Source: Brachionus manjavacas (lineage: Eukaryota > Rotifera > Eurotatoria > Ploima > Brachionidae). Taken from it: a DNA stretch of 64,000 nt. The notes below the pieces were generated by a model. It saw only the letters and a list, made by a program, of their open reading frames with translations, did not search any database and had not been told where the DNA came from. Position numbers and translations under genes: made by a program. This document shows, in pieces, positions 1-12,437 of this stretch (position 1 is its first letter; each line of letters opens with the position of its first letter). The stretch spans positions 4,030,001 to 4,094,000 of the forward strand of contig JAHQIY010000004.1 in the NCBI GenBank assembly GCA_019054805.1, in the 5' to 3' direction.

Positions 1-3000
1 AGATTCAACCGAGATGCTCCTAATAGACGAAGTATGTCTGAAAAACGGCTTAAGCTAGGTCCTGTTCCGGCCAATTTTCAGACAAGGCGAAACCAGTCCA
101 TAGACCCAAAACGCTCACAGACAATTCAGGGAATTTCGTCTATAGCCAGCAACAATTTTTCACCAGAACAAAACTCGATTGATTCAAACGAGAGCAAAAT
201 TCCGAGTAAGTTTATTTTTTCTTCTAAAATTATTTGACTTGGCAAAATAAAATTTTCCTCAAATTTTTTATCTGCAAATTCAGTAAAATTTTCACTAGTT
301 AAAAACTAATGAATTTTGGAATAAAAAAAAACAGTCCAAAAAGCCTTACTTTAAAATTATTCTCATCTTCGAAAGTTAATTTTTTATTTGGATAAATTAC
401 CGAAAAACTGGCTCAAGATTTGTTGATTAGGATTTTTTTAAACAATGTAGAAACTCAGATCATAAAAAAAAATTGTAAAAAATTAAACAGGAAGAGAACA
501 AAAAGAAAGATCAGCTCTTTTTCAAGAGACAATCCGAAGTTATCCCAAGTAAAATAGTTGTCATGTTTATTTAAAAATTTGTGTTTTTTTAGCCTAAAAA
601 ATTCCTCCTACTAAGTAATTCAAGTCAGTTCATAATTTCAAATTATTTAAATTTTTTTTAAAATTAATTTCTCAACATTGTTAATCTTTATAATACTTTT
701 ATTTTTTTTTCCTTTTTTGTCCTTTCTTTTTGGTAGTGATACTTCTTGTGATGGTGATGGTTGTTCTAACGAGTCTGATAGTTGTTCTGATGATGTATAT
801 GGTTGTATAGATAATGTTGATGGTTGTACTATCACTTGAAGAACAGAACAGTTCACAGTTGTCTATTGTTAACTTAAAAATTTTTGGATCTGCCATGTAT
901 ATTTACATGCTCTTTTGTTTTCCATTTTTTAATTAGGCATTTTCTAATAAATTCGTTCATAATTGAATTGATTTTTGTTTTAATTGAAATTAATATTTGG
1001 TACTAACTAAAACAGTTGTACCTAATTAGGTACAAAAAAATAGTATTAGGTATTATTAAATTATTTTAGGCACTGAGTAAAATAGGTTTTGGGAAGTTCA
1101 GTACAAAAGAACAGAACAAAGTATTAAAAAATTTAATGACTTTTTATCTAAAAGTTTAAAATAAATTCTGTAAATGCAGCATGGTGCAACATTCAAAGTT
1201 GCATCAACTGTAAAAGTCTGCTAATGGTGTGCAGAATCTCTGCAAGATGCACCACGCTCGATTATATTGAAATTTAATTTCTGCATATCTCTGCAAATTT
1301 AGCAGGCTTTGATATTTGATGCAACTTTGAAAATTGCACTATGTTGCATTTACAGAACTAAGTTTAAACCTTTAGAAAAAAAGTTATTCAATTTTTTTAC
1401 ATTTTTTTTTGTTCTTTTTTTCATTTTGTACTGAATTTCACAAAACCGAACTTCAGTGATTAAAAATAATTTGAAATACTTTTGTCGTTAATTTTTTTAT
1501 AAACTAAATGCTTATTTGTTTCATCGCATTCTTTCATTGATAACATATTGGTAATTATAAGATGTAAAACTCTAGATTTAAAACTAAAATTCAAGCATTT
1601 TAATTTAATTTTTAAATTCCTTATAATTAAATGAAAAAATGTAAATAGAATAGTTTTACATAGTTTAGTCAATTAAAATATAAAATTTAAAAAAAATTTT
1701 TTGACAAAATATATTTTTTTATATTTCTCATTATTTTCCAGAGTCAAAAGTAAAAGTCTGAAGTCAAAATGGTCATATATAAAAGTCAGACTTTGACTTT
1801 GAAATTTCTTAATATACTAAAAAATAATAAAATTTGATGCTTTGAAAAATTTATGATTAAAATTTTTTTTGTTTGATAAATTTAGAATAACTAAAAAAAG
1901 TTTTCTTTTCGCTCAATATAATATTACTGTAAGTTCTTATTTATTTGGTATAATTGCAGTCAAACGTCTGTTTATTTTTTTTCTATTTTTAAAGAAAAAA
2001 AGGACTTTTCAAATAACCTGCAAAAAAATCTGAATTTTTCCAAATCGATAGAGCAATATCGGTTTTTAAATTAAATGTGACATAAAATTTTCATTAAAAA
2101 AAGAAAGCATTTTACTGAATTTGTGAAATTTTCTCTTAAATTTGTTGTAAGGTCTAATGACAACCATTAAAATTTAATTTCCAGGATCAACAACATGCTC
2201 AGCTTCGATATCATCTATGAGTAACTACACGTATAATTCAAGTCATGAGACCGAGGCTCGACCTATTGAGCCAAAAATAAAAAAAAACTTTTGCATGCCC
2301 ATAACTTGTAAGAGCTCGAGATTAAGGTACAAAAAGCCATTGATGCGTCGGCCGAGGTCCAGTACTTCGTCGACTCAGTCCATTTCGCTTACTTTATCCG
2401 ACTCATCGGGCTCTCTTTCGCCCGAAAATCGCCATCAATTTATCGAGTCGCTAACTTACTCTAAACTAAAGCCCATTGAATACATAGCCGAAGATTTCAG
2501 TGATTTTAGCAGGCGGTCAAGTGATCAGGATGAGAACGGCTCCAGCAAACCTCCAAAGCCCAAGTCTTGCTTTAATATTAAACTTTTGAAAAATTCATAT
2601 GGTTAGATATCTTTTTTAGTCTTTTTAGTGTGCCCTAGGTTGTGTTTTTTAATTGCCTGGTTTTATTTCCCCATGATTTTTTGCCTATTGTTTGACAAAC
2701 CCAATAATAAATTTTTATTTCATTTTTTTTTAATTAAAGAGCAAAATTTGGTAGTTCAAGATCAAATGGAGGATACAACTCCATATTATACCCAAGTAAA
2801 AGTCAGAAAGTCAACTTCGATGGAATCAATACCTCAAAATGTGCCTGAGACAAAGTTCAAGTCACAGAAACCAGTAGTTAACATTCACAATAAATTTGGC
2901 ACAGTTAGCGGAGCTAGCTTACAAAACAGACCATCTGTGCTGCCGAAAGAATCCGAAAAGAGTGCTGATGTTGGTGTGAATCGCTTCCGCGCTGTCAACA

Positions 3001-5909
3001 GAAGCTTTAGAACTGCAGTTGACAAATCTCTGGATGTGCCTGCTCAGTCAAATGGTAAGACATTTAGAAAATAAATTTTGATCTCCCAAATATTCATTCA
3101 ACACAGTTTCCAGACAACCTGAAGGATTTGTTAAGCGATTAATTCATAGTTTTAACATGCTTGAATCGAATGTTCCGAGCCGAAAGGCTTCGGTACTTGA
3201 TCACAAGCGAGAGGGTATTTTTTTAAAGATTTTAAGATAATACGCTCAAATAACCAAATTAATAAAAAAAAAATAGATTTTAAAAATAAAGAATTTATTA
3301 ATTTGTTTTTTGTTTATTTAGCAATGTCAAACGAAATAGATGGATCTAAAAAAGTAGAAAATCGAAAGCTAGTTGAAACTGTCAAGAGCAAGGATACCAA
3401 GAGCTTAATCGGAAAGTTTCAGAATTTGTTCAAATCGAATTCGGCTAAAAAAAGCTCGACTGAAGATGTAAATCAGACTTCAAATGGAAAACAGGCTGTA
3501 GAATTGGTAAATTTTCACAAAATTGATTCGAACCCAAGGCTGGTTCAGACTGTTAAGTCCTTACCAAATCAAAACAATACAAAACCGCCTAATGATGTAA
3601 GTTTTCTTTTTCTTATTTTGTTTCATTAGCACCAACATACAAAAAATTTTCACCTATTTTATCTAACTAACGTAAATTCACAAATCATATTTTTAAATTT
3701 TCGACAAATTTTTTTGGACTAATTTTAAATTTTTAAATTTTTAGTTAACTGTGTTAATTTTATTTTTAGATTTTTTTAATTTTAAAAATTTAAACTCATA
3801 TGACTTAGATGGATTTAAAAAAGTCCTTTCTTATCCTTTGGCAAATTCAAAATCAAATAAAAAGATAATATGAAATTGAAATAATTTAAATTTCGGTCTA
3901 AACTAAAATTAAAAATTATTTTTCAAATTTCAAATTTATTTTGCCATAGTTCTCTTTTCTGGTTTGAATATTCAATTTCAGATATACAAAAGATTAAAGT
4001 AAAAATTTTTTGTTCAAAACACACAATAAAAATAATAATATTTAAATATGTGAATTTTTGTGAAAAGTTGAAATTTTATACAATGAACTGATTCACCTTA
4101 TTCATTCTAAGAATCAACTAAATCCAACATTTGCATCAAATTTGTAATTTTTTGCAGTTTTTCCACATTTTTGTTTAAAATTCCATAATGCTATCATTTA
4201 AGAATTGTGAAATTTCAAACAAAACTTCTATTTCAATATTTTAATTCTAAATAAAAATATGGATTTTGTGCTACAGATTTTTCTATAAGTTTTAAAAGGT
4301 GAAACAAGTAATATTTTATTAACAGTCCATTTTAAAAGAAAAAATTTAAAGAAATTTTTTTCAACAAATTGATCATTTTTAATCAAATTGCATGTAAATT
4401 TAGAATTAAGGAAAAAAATTCAAAATTATTTAAGGAGCGGTGATAGAATTTTAACATTTAAATAAAATAAATAAAAGTAAATTTAAAAATTGCTACAAAA
4501 AAATCAAATAAGGAAAGATCAAAAAGAAAAAAAATCTCAAATTATTTGATATTATTCTTTATTTGATATTTGATCATTAATATTTCTTTGTTACTTAAAT
4601 AAATTTTTTTTTTTAATTTAGTGATACATATTTTTTTCATGTTGTTTCATCATCTAAGTTTAAAAGGCTGAATTTTGTCAATTTAAATAAATGAAGAAGA
4701 ATTTTATTTTTGTAGTATTTGGAAGATTTGTATGTAAATCTTAATGCCTTAAGAATTTAAAAAAATAAGTCAAAATTTTTTTTTAAAGTTTGTTTTAAAC
4801 GAATTAAAAGAATCGTGAAAAGCTTTTATTAATATTCTAATAAATTAGATTAGAATTTTTTTAAACTTTGGTCCAAAAAAAAGGAAATTGTCGAAGCAAA
4901 TTTTTTTTTAACTCCTTAACCTTGAATTGATTTTTAATTTTTTTAAAATTTTTTATAGACACGTTTTTAATTTTTTTGTAAAATCGATCAGGTAAATTAT
5001 TGTACACTTTGATTAAGGCTTTAAAATTTTAAACCGCTTTTAATATTTGAGTGTGGTATCCGTTTACAAAAATTTCCGCATTCACTAATACACTTGTTCC
5101 TTTTCGAACGGTACCCATACCTTTTAAATGTTATAAATGTTACTAATACCGTTTGTCCACTAACACACATTTAATCAACTACCCCAAGTTGGTTCGATCA
5201 CATGATTATGCTTTGTGAACGCGTTTAATTTAATACAGCTTTTAAAATTATTTTCTTATAGACTGATGTTATCATTGATAACGATACAATGTACACTCAG
5301 TATAGACCTGACTCTGCCAAGACAATGAAGCCAACTCAGAGCCAGATAATGCATAAACCATTCTTTGCCAACCGTGACTCACTTTTTTACCATTCAACAG
5401 ACAACCATCGGATGACTTACAGTCAGAGACAGCAGCATTTCATAACTGAACAGCAAAGAATGCTGCGACAACAACAAAAAAAGTTCATGGAACAGCAAGA
5501 AAAACTGAAAGAAATTGAAGAGACAAATTGTTTTTTGTACAAACCAAAAGAGATACGAAATTATGAAGATTTTAGACAAAAAAAAAGCGGGTTTATTCAT
5601 CACTCGATTCCGTTCAATGGTTCAAATCAAGTTAGACCAGTTGCCGAGTTATTCAATGAGGTGGCAAATCAGTTCGATCGGATGAATGTGAATCAAATGT
5701 CGACAAAATCTCAGCCACCAATTTCAGCTAATTATCAAAGAGATTTAATTACATCTAACAAAAATTCCTTTGTGAATAATGAAATTCCGTTGTCTGGCTC
5801 ATCTGCTATGTCTTCTTCGTCTGCATCGTCCAGCTCTTCCACATCGGTATCGGATCGATTTTGCAATCAACATTCTATGCTTATTCAGCCTCATCCAGCT
5901 CAAGTTTGA
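1..5909 (+). CDS. Unrecognised Ser-rich, largely disordered protein; 5'-partial six-exon gene
   Basis: Exons inferred at 1-205, 2185-2601, 2740-3054, 3107-3214, 3322-3596 and 5262-5909 (stop TGA). All junctions are GT..AG and keep phase (1,1,1,1,0), giving one 655-residue open frame that is already open at base 1, so the 5' end lies outside the window. The product is rich in Ser, Asn, Lys and Gln, has no membrane segment, and shows several Ser/Arg-rich patches (around 2340-2420) plus a poly-Ser run near the C terminus (5800-5850). The last exon has a Gln/Glu/Lys-rich stretch (about 5424-5525) likely to form a coiled coil. One intron is only 52 nt; the last is 1.67 kb and holds nothing visible. 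I do not recognise the family; scaffold, cytoskeletal or regulatory tail are all possible. The gene structure is well supported, the function is not. Confidence 0.72.
1071..1458. mobile_element. Fold-back MITE with long imperfect TIRs, in intron 1 of the first gene
   Basis: The left arm starts CACTGAGTAAAATAGG and the right arm ends with its imperfect inverse (CTTCAGTG). The arms pair over roughly 130 bp, including GTTCAGTAC/GTACTGAA, TTCTGTAAATGC/GCATTTACAGAA and GATGCAACTTTGAA with its inverse. No coding potential. Related in sequence (TTTACAGAACTAA, AAAAAGTTATT, CTGCAAA blocks) to the fold-back element inside the tandem repeat near 57.7 and 59.1 kb. No clear target-site duplication was found. 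Confidence 0.7.
1740..1802. repeat. AAAGTC-type degenerate repeat
   Basis: Cluster of AAAGTC/GACTTT words ending AAAGTCAGACTTTGACTT. The same 18-mer recurs at 7505-7525 next to further AAAGTC words, so this is a dispersed repeat. Confidence 0.55.
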
Positions 5910-7548
5910 AACTTTTAAATGTAAAAAATTTAAAATATTTTAATATTTCAATTTTGCTTTTTCATTTTAAAAATACTAATTAGAAAAACTGATAAATTTT
6001 GGTTTTAGAGTTGTTTTTATTTTCAGCTGTTAATCAGTTGAGTTTTTTTTTTAATTATCTAAATATGTTGATTGTTTTTTCTTAATTTTTTTAATAATGT
6101 ATTTTATATTTAACATTAAACCTGTAAATAAAATTTGAATAAAACTAAAATATTTTTTTTAAATTTTTGACTAATTAACTCTGACAAATTTCCCAAAAAT
6201 TTAATCAAAAACTTTTAAAATTATTTAAGAAATAACGACTTAAAACGATACAAGAAAATCTTTATAAAATAATAATAATAATAATAAACTACAGCATAAG
6301 ACCTGCAGAGAGAGACCAGATTAAATTTGGCTATGTTGGCTATCTTTCTGCAACATATAAAAAAGTGTTTTGATTAAATGTGCAATCAATTATGAAACAT
6401 TCATTTGCTAAACTAGATTTTTTTTGTTCTTTTGTATAATACCCCAATTTCTTATTTTTTTCCCCAAATATCAAATAAAACTTGCCAATCATAAAAATAA
6501 TGCATGAAATATTTACACTAAATCAAATAGAAATCCAATAATTTTAAATAACTGAAACTTTTTCTAAAAATATGAAAACTAATTTAAGAAAAAGTCCCCG
6601 AAATTACATATAAGCTATTAAAATAAAAATTTATAAAATATTCTTTTTTTTTGTTTTTTATACGAAAAACTAGCCCTTCTTCACTCTCTTAATGAACGGA
6701 TTCAACCAAAATCTTGAGAACTTTATGCCCGGACTAGCTCTCTTCGGATCTTCTCTCTCCACACCCTTTCTCTTAAATAAATAAACTATTGACTGTATTT
6801 TAGACATTTGAATTGGGAACTCTTTTACTTGACAGTAAAGTCGTTCTTTTTTTCTTACGATTTGTAAATTGAATTTTTATTAGCAGTTTTTAAGCCTTTT
6901 TTAAGTGATTTACTATAAATATCGCTGTTTATCATTTAATTTGCTATTATTTTTTCTATTGATAATATAACTTTTGATATAAGAAAGTTTATGATTCTCA
7001 TTTATGTTTTTGAAAGTCTCCGGTTCACTGTTCAATACACGCTTTACTTTAATCCATATTGATATCCAGTACTAACCGAGCATTATATTACTACTACAAT
7101 TCCTATATAAATAATATTTTAGAACCTTACCGTTCAATGATTTATATTTTATTGATAATGAATTTAAATTTTTTCTTATATAATTAGATTCTTTGATTCT
7201 TGAAAATCTGCAATTCACTGTTTATCCAATATATTCATTTATGCATATTCAGCTACATTTTATTTCAAAGTTCCATGCCTTTATTTATTTTATACTACAA
7301 CTTTACAAATTTTTTTTTTTAAATCAAAAAAAATCATTACAGCTCTCTTACATTACTAACAAATGAAAGAAAAATAAGTAATTTCTGCCTTAATATCAAT
7401 TAATTAATGGAACGGCAAATATTAATGGGGGACGAAATTTTTTTATGCGTGGAAACAAAAAGTCAAAAGTCAAACTTTAAAGTCAGAATCGTTAAAAGTC
7501 AAAGTAAAAGTCAGACTTTGACTTAAAATATTTTTTAAATCCTTATTA
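5910..7548. other. Intergenic spacer
   Basis: AT-rich spacer with no supported gene. It contains an (AAT)n microsatellite at about 6270-6290 followed by AAACTACAGC. Read on the minus strand this resembles the CTGTAGTTTATT-(ATT)n tail of a non-LTR retrotransposon. A second AAAGTC repeat cluster is at 7455-7526. Confidence 0.5.
6127..6132 (+). promoter_or_regulatory. Polyadenylation signal AATAAA
   Basis: AATAAA lies about 220 nt after the stop of the 1-5909 gene, with another AATAAA-like site a few bases on and T-rich sequence after it. Confidence 0.5.
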
Positions 7549-8400
7549 TTATGGGAGCTTTGTACCATCAGCCGAAGATGTGAAAGCAGCTGATAATTTC
7601 ACTAACTCGCCCCCATTAGTTACTACCTTAACACGCCTTGACCCTTTATCTCCATATGTATAGCGATTGGGACAGTCCAAATAAATTGTACTTTCGTCCA
7701 TATTGATAATTTTAGAACAATCGAAATCATCTATTTCCATTGCTATTTCCATCTATTTCCATTGCTTTTACTTTTAACTCAGGCCCAGATATTGATTTGT
7801 TTTAAGAGAGTTCATGAATAAACGGCTTTACCAAAACGGCCTGCTAATTCAAGCGAATCATAATGTTGTTGCTTCATTGACCGATCACTACCTTCAGAAG
7901 TTGAAGGTAGAATAAAAGTGTGACCAATAGGTTCATTAAACCTTGATAATAAAGAATTTGCTTATGGGAGTGATGATTTCGAAGAAATTGTGAATTATTC
8001 TTTTCGATCTTGATTCATACACAAACAATATTCATTTATAAGATGCTCATTTGAATAATTGCATTTGGATTGTTGTGGCATTCTGTGATTGGAAAATTTT
8101 TTGAGGGTCACTCTTGAGTTGGTAGTCACTGCTTGGTCGAATTGATATCATCGTGACTTCACCATTCCGATATAAATAAGGGAAACATTGAAAATTTTAA
8201 TTTGGAAATAATTTCATCGCTCATACCAATTCTTTGCATCAAGTTATTGACTGTTTGCGGAACAATGTTAAATAAACGAAGTTTCTGTTGCCTACTCAGT
8301 CAAGCTAATTTCGATGACTTGATGGATGTTTCATCTATGAATTTTATTGTTATTTTTCATTTTGCTTTTAAATATATTAAATAGATGTTTCGATTTTGAC
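7549..8400 (-). pseudogene. Relic of a pogo/Tigger/Jerky-type DDE transposase
   Basis: On the minus strand, 7752-7549 encodes a peptide with NMDESTIYLDCPN, GDKGSRRVKVVTNGG and a SSADGTKLP ending. This is the DDE_1 catalytic-core pattern of pogo/Tigger elements, in which an Asp sits in a [NS]xDE[ST] context and the core ends adGxklPP. Upstream (8400-7760) are short broken frames, including a helix-turn-helix-like piece with FNIVPQTVNNLMQRIG (about 8260-8215). Several stops and frameshifts separate the pieces, so it cannot encode an active enzyme. No terminal repeats were identified. Confidence 0.62.
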
Positions 8401-9542
8401 TTTCCCTTTCAATAGAACTGATCATGAGAATTTTAAGTTTTTCAAATAGAAATTAAACGAAACAAACCTAGTTAGTTGACACAAAATTTTATTTGTAAAC
8501 AATTTCAGGATTTATTTAAAAAGATTCGAAGAAAATTAATTTTTTGTTTAAATAGCCATTAATATAATTTAGATTTTTATTTATTTAGATATTGCCTAAA
8601 AATTCGAAAATTTCCAAAATAATGAGGAAAAAATAACGAAAATTATAAAATCAGCCAGTTTAGAAGAATGCCTTAGTCTAATAACCGAAAGAGATGAAGC
8701 TGATACATCCAACAATTCTATAAGGCGATATTTAGTGATAATTCATGTTCAATTATTTATCAGTGTATCAGCTCTTAACAAAAGACGTTATTTATAAAAT
8801 TGGATTGCTTATAATGTTCTTTGATTTCAAATTTACTCAAGCTAATTTTTGTCTAGTTAAAGGGCTATTAAGTAATTTTAAAATTAATAAGCAACTTATT
8901 GAATAAGAAATTAAAGTCTTTCTATTGAGAAAAATGTGAATTAATGTTTGCCTTAATCAAGAGTCAAAATTAATTTTCAGTTAAAAATCAGTTGAAAAAA
9001 AAACTTATTAAATTTTTGCTTATTATTAACTTAAAAATTATTTGAAAAATTAAAAAACTATCATTTAATAATTAAATAAATTATGATGTATTAAAAAAAA
9101 ATTTCATCGATTATTTCCGATGAAATATACTTATCCGTTTCATTGGCACGTTTATTTCTTTGTTTTTGAGGTTCTCTATTCAAATGATTGTCTGTATGTA
9201 CGGGCGTTACGTTGGCACGTCGGTCTCTTTGTGTTACAGCGTTGCTTTTCAGACAATATCTTAATTTTTTTCTTTCGCATTTCTCTTTCTTTGGAGATGT
9301 GAATCGCGTGTAGTCTTACCGAAGTTTGTTCTGGTGTTTCAATTTCTATTCGTATTCTCTCTTGCCTTTGTTATTGCTTTGTTCAAGTTCAGAGAAGATA
9401 TTCGCTTTATCCGTTTCATGGCTTATCGAAGTCATTGGCTCATCAACAAGCAAATGTTCATAATCTAGACTCATCGGCTGATCAGCTAGCAAGCAAAATT
9501 CACTATTGAGAAATGATGCTGATGTGCCAGGTCGAACATTGA

Positions 9543-9840
9543 TGTAATTGTGGTGTTCACCACAGATACTTATCTGTTTATTTATTTATTATGTATGTGA
9601 GCGTTAAGTTACTTATGATATTTATATATTTTATTTTTGTACTTTTTATTTTTGCATGTTCGAGTAGTTATATGACTCTCGATAAAATAAAGATATAAAT
9701 AGAGAGGAGAGAAGCACATTGGGGAATCCCGTTTTTTTTGGCTTTAGCTCAAAATAAAGATTTTGAAAAAGAAGAAAAAAGTTTTTCCTTAACTGGACTT
9801 TTTAGCAACTTCACAGTAATCATCCGATGTAATTGACTGC
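9543..9840. repeat. LTR-like segment (possible solo LTR)
   Basis: The segment has a TATA-like GATATAAATAG (about 9692) followed by GAGAGGAGAGAAGC and then an AAATAAAG polyadenylation-like signal (about 9750), the layout of a U3-R-U5 LTR. A 10-bp direct repeat GATGTAATTG flanks it (9541-9550 and about 9838). The sequence from 9120 is less AT-rich than its surroundings and may belong to the same element. Termini are not clearly inverted, so this is tentative. Confidence 0.28.
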
Positions 9841-9849
9841 AACGAACGA

Positions 9850-11100
9850 TAACTAAATAATAACATTGTTTTAATTTAAAATTAATCAAATAATTTAATT
9901 TTTACCATTAAATCTTACTTTTAATGTACCACAAGCAAGTTTTCGCTCAAAAATTTTTAACTTGGAGGCATTTTGATTAATTAGTTACAAAAGGATAAAT
10001 TTTTTTTAATTTTAATAAAAAATATATAAAATTAAACACGTTAGAGTTATTGACAAAAATTAATAGGCAAATTGCGGCCTCCTTTGTTTTTATTTGTGCA
10101 AGTTAATCAGATTTAGAAAATTTCAAATTTAAATAAAATGACTTGATATTTATAAATTAGCTTGTCGAGAATAAGATAAAATTAAAAATATCAGGCTTTC
10201 TTTAAATTATCAATTTTTAGTTTAATTTAATTTGATATGCAATCTTTTTTAATAAGATCATTTTATAATTTCCCTCAGTTTCTTTTTTTAAGATTTTCTA
10301 AAAAGTAAAAAAGTTGGTATATTGTATCATCTAAAACGAAAATGATTTATTTTATGATGTGCAATTGTACATTGCTTTAAAAATTTGAGATTATAGATAC
10401 CTAAATTTTACCAGAAAGATAGTAAAAATTTAATAATTTTAAAATCAATTAAATATGTTTACTTTTAGATAAAATAATTAAAAATGTATTTTAAAAAAGG
10501 TTACACAATTCTTTATAAATTAATAAAAAAATTTGTTGTATTATAAAAATCTTGTATTTTTTAAAAATTAAAAATTGAAAAGAATGCAAGAACTGAATTG
10601 TTTATTAAAATTTTTCATGAAATTTTTGGACAATTCGTTCAATATAATTTAAATTCTATGATTAGAAAGAGAATATTTTGAAATATTCAAGCAGTTTAGT
10701 TTCATGTCTGCCGTGGCAAGGTTTCTTCAATTCAAAATATTTACATAAAATTTGAATTGAAAGAAATTAGTTTGGTCTTGTATTTATTTACAAAAATTGT
10801 ACAATTTATTTTCGATCTTACCCTTTTTAATCTTTTTGTATTAAAAAAAGAATTGACAAATTATGATATTAATGTTTTTTTTTGTTTTAATTTGATGGAA
10901 GAACAAAATTTTTAAAAATAATTAAATTTACAGAGAAAAGTTTTAAAAAAAACCTTAATTAAATTTTCCTAAAAAACCCTTTACTGACTTTGAATGCTGA
11001 AGGTAACTTTATGTAAAACAAATTTTTTAAATTATATTTTAGTATATAAATAAAATTTAACAATAACGGAATAAAGATTTAAAAAAAAATACAACAAAAT
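9850..11100. other. AT-rich intergenic spacer
   Basis: No gene, RNA or structured repeat could be supported here. Confidence 0.5.
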
Positions 11101-12437
11101 TTATCCAAAATTAAAATCATTGATTAAATTAGATCGTTTCATGCATTGTTCAGAAGCATTTGGCCGATTTATTCGATGTTTTTCAGTATCTAAGTCAATT
11201 TTTTCGCTTGGAGTATCTCTCAAATATCTAGCTAATTTGCACAATTTATTTTCGGATTTTTCTTTAGACACCAGTCCTTGGAAAAACTGCTTATTTTCTT
11301 CATATCCTAAAGCTTTTTTAGCAGTTTCAATCAGCTTTTCTCTTGACATTTGGGCTAAAGTTTCTCTGGTAAAATTATGACTTCGCTTGTACCAAATATA
11401 CTTTTCATATTCGCTTTTGTCTGACTCAATTTTTTTCAAATGACTCACCAAATCGTTCACCGACTTGTAGTCATAAATATTTATAAATGAATTTTTGGGC
11501 AAAAATTTGAAATAATTCGGTTTATTATTTTTTCCGGCAACAATGGGAATCGAACCACTGGCAACGGCGTGTACCAACTTTTCGGTCACGTAGTCTTCGC
11601 AGTTCGAGTTTTCAATGGCCACAACAAATTTGTAATAGGAATACAACTCTATATTTCCTTTCATGTGTTCACTGGGATGAGAAAATTTATTTTTTAAGCA
11701 GCCTCCATACGAGTCTAGTGAAATTTTATCCATCAATGTTTCGATAAATTTTTCTCGGCCATTAAAAGCAGCACAGTTAGAGACCACCCAGACTATTGGA
11801 CTTTGGGTCTCTTTTCGTTCAAATTCAACTTTTGGACTGGACAAAAGGTCAACCAGATGAATTTTTACGTCAAAGTAGGTAGCAGGTTCGGGAAAAGACA
11901 GGTCTAAATTATACCACATGCGAAAGTCTGCATTGGACCAGCTTTCTCCGCCAAAAGAATGAACCTAAAAATTAATTACATAGAAAAGTATTGTTTGAAA
12001 TTTTTTTTAATTAAAAATTTTACTTCTGACTCCATTGTGTAGACCATGAAAGACTGCCTTTTTTTTGAGCTTTTGGCATATTTAATTCTTTCGGGCGCGT
12101 TCATGTGAAAATAAAAAATATCAATATTATTAATGTCTTCGATGGTATCTGTAATTTTGACCTCTAAATTGTTTGAGCATTTGACTAGCTGTTGGTCTAT
12201 TGTACCAAATCCTCCTCCGTCATAGGCTACAAAACGAACAGTGTCGGATATTTTGGTAAAGGCGGAAGAATTTTGTGGCTGAATTTGTACATCATTTGGC
12301 TCAATTGTATTTAATTTTACCAATTTTTTTCGATTGTTTAAGTGCACTAAATCAACGAAATTTAAACTAAAATAACCGAGAAAAAACATAAAAAATCCGA
12401 ACACAAACAATTTAAAATTTCTATCAAAAATTCGCAT
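11101..12437 (-). CDS. GT10 alpha-1,3-fucosyltransferase, two exons
   Basis: Exon 1 is 12437-12024 and exon 2 is 11964-11101, with a 59-nt GT..AG intron in phase 0, giving 425 residues. It is predicted to transfer fucose from GDP-fucose to N-acetylglucosamine-containing glycans in the Golgi. The N terminus has a short cytoplasmic part (MRIFDRNFK), one hydrophobic anchor (residues about 10-30) and a stem: type II Golgi topology. The catalytic half carries the GT10 signature ENSNCEDYVTEKLVHA, followed by SGSIPIVAG and a C-terminal YKRSHNFTRE region. About 425 residues is normal for the family. It is paralogous to the intronless gene at 22750-24036 (inverted, about 10 kb away); the C-terminal block 11458-11619 is identical at the DNA level to that copy. 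Acceptor specificity cannot be read from the sequence. Confidence 0.9.

Noticed and set aside
491..548. Possible 58-nt exon (AG at 489-490, GT at 549-550) in intron 1 of the first gene
   Set aside because: Including it shifts the phase and gives a stop in the next exon, whereas joining 205 directly to 2185 keeps the frame.
647..896. Overlapping minus-strand ORFs rich in Ser/Thr/Ile
   Set aside because: They arise from a low-complexity tgtt/gatggt repeat inside an intron; no family match or splice context.
9120..9302. 60-codon hydrophobic/aromatic ORF
   Set aside because: Short, no homology, next to an LTR-like segment; probably chance.
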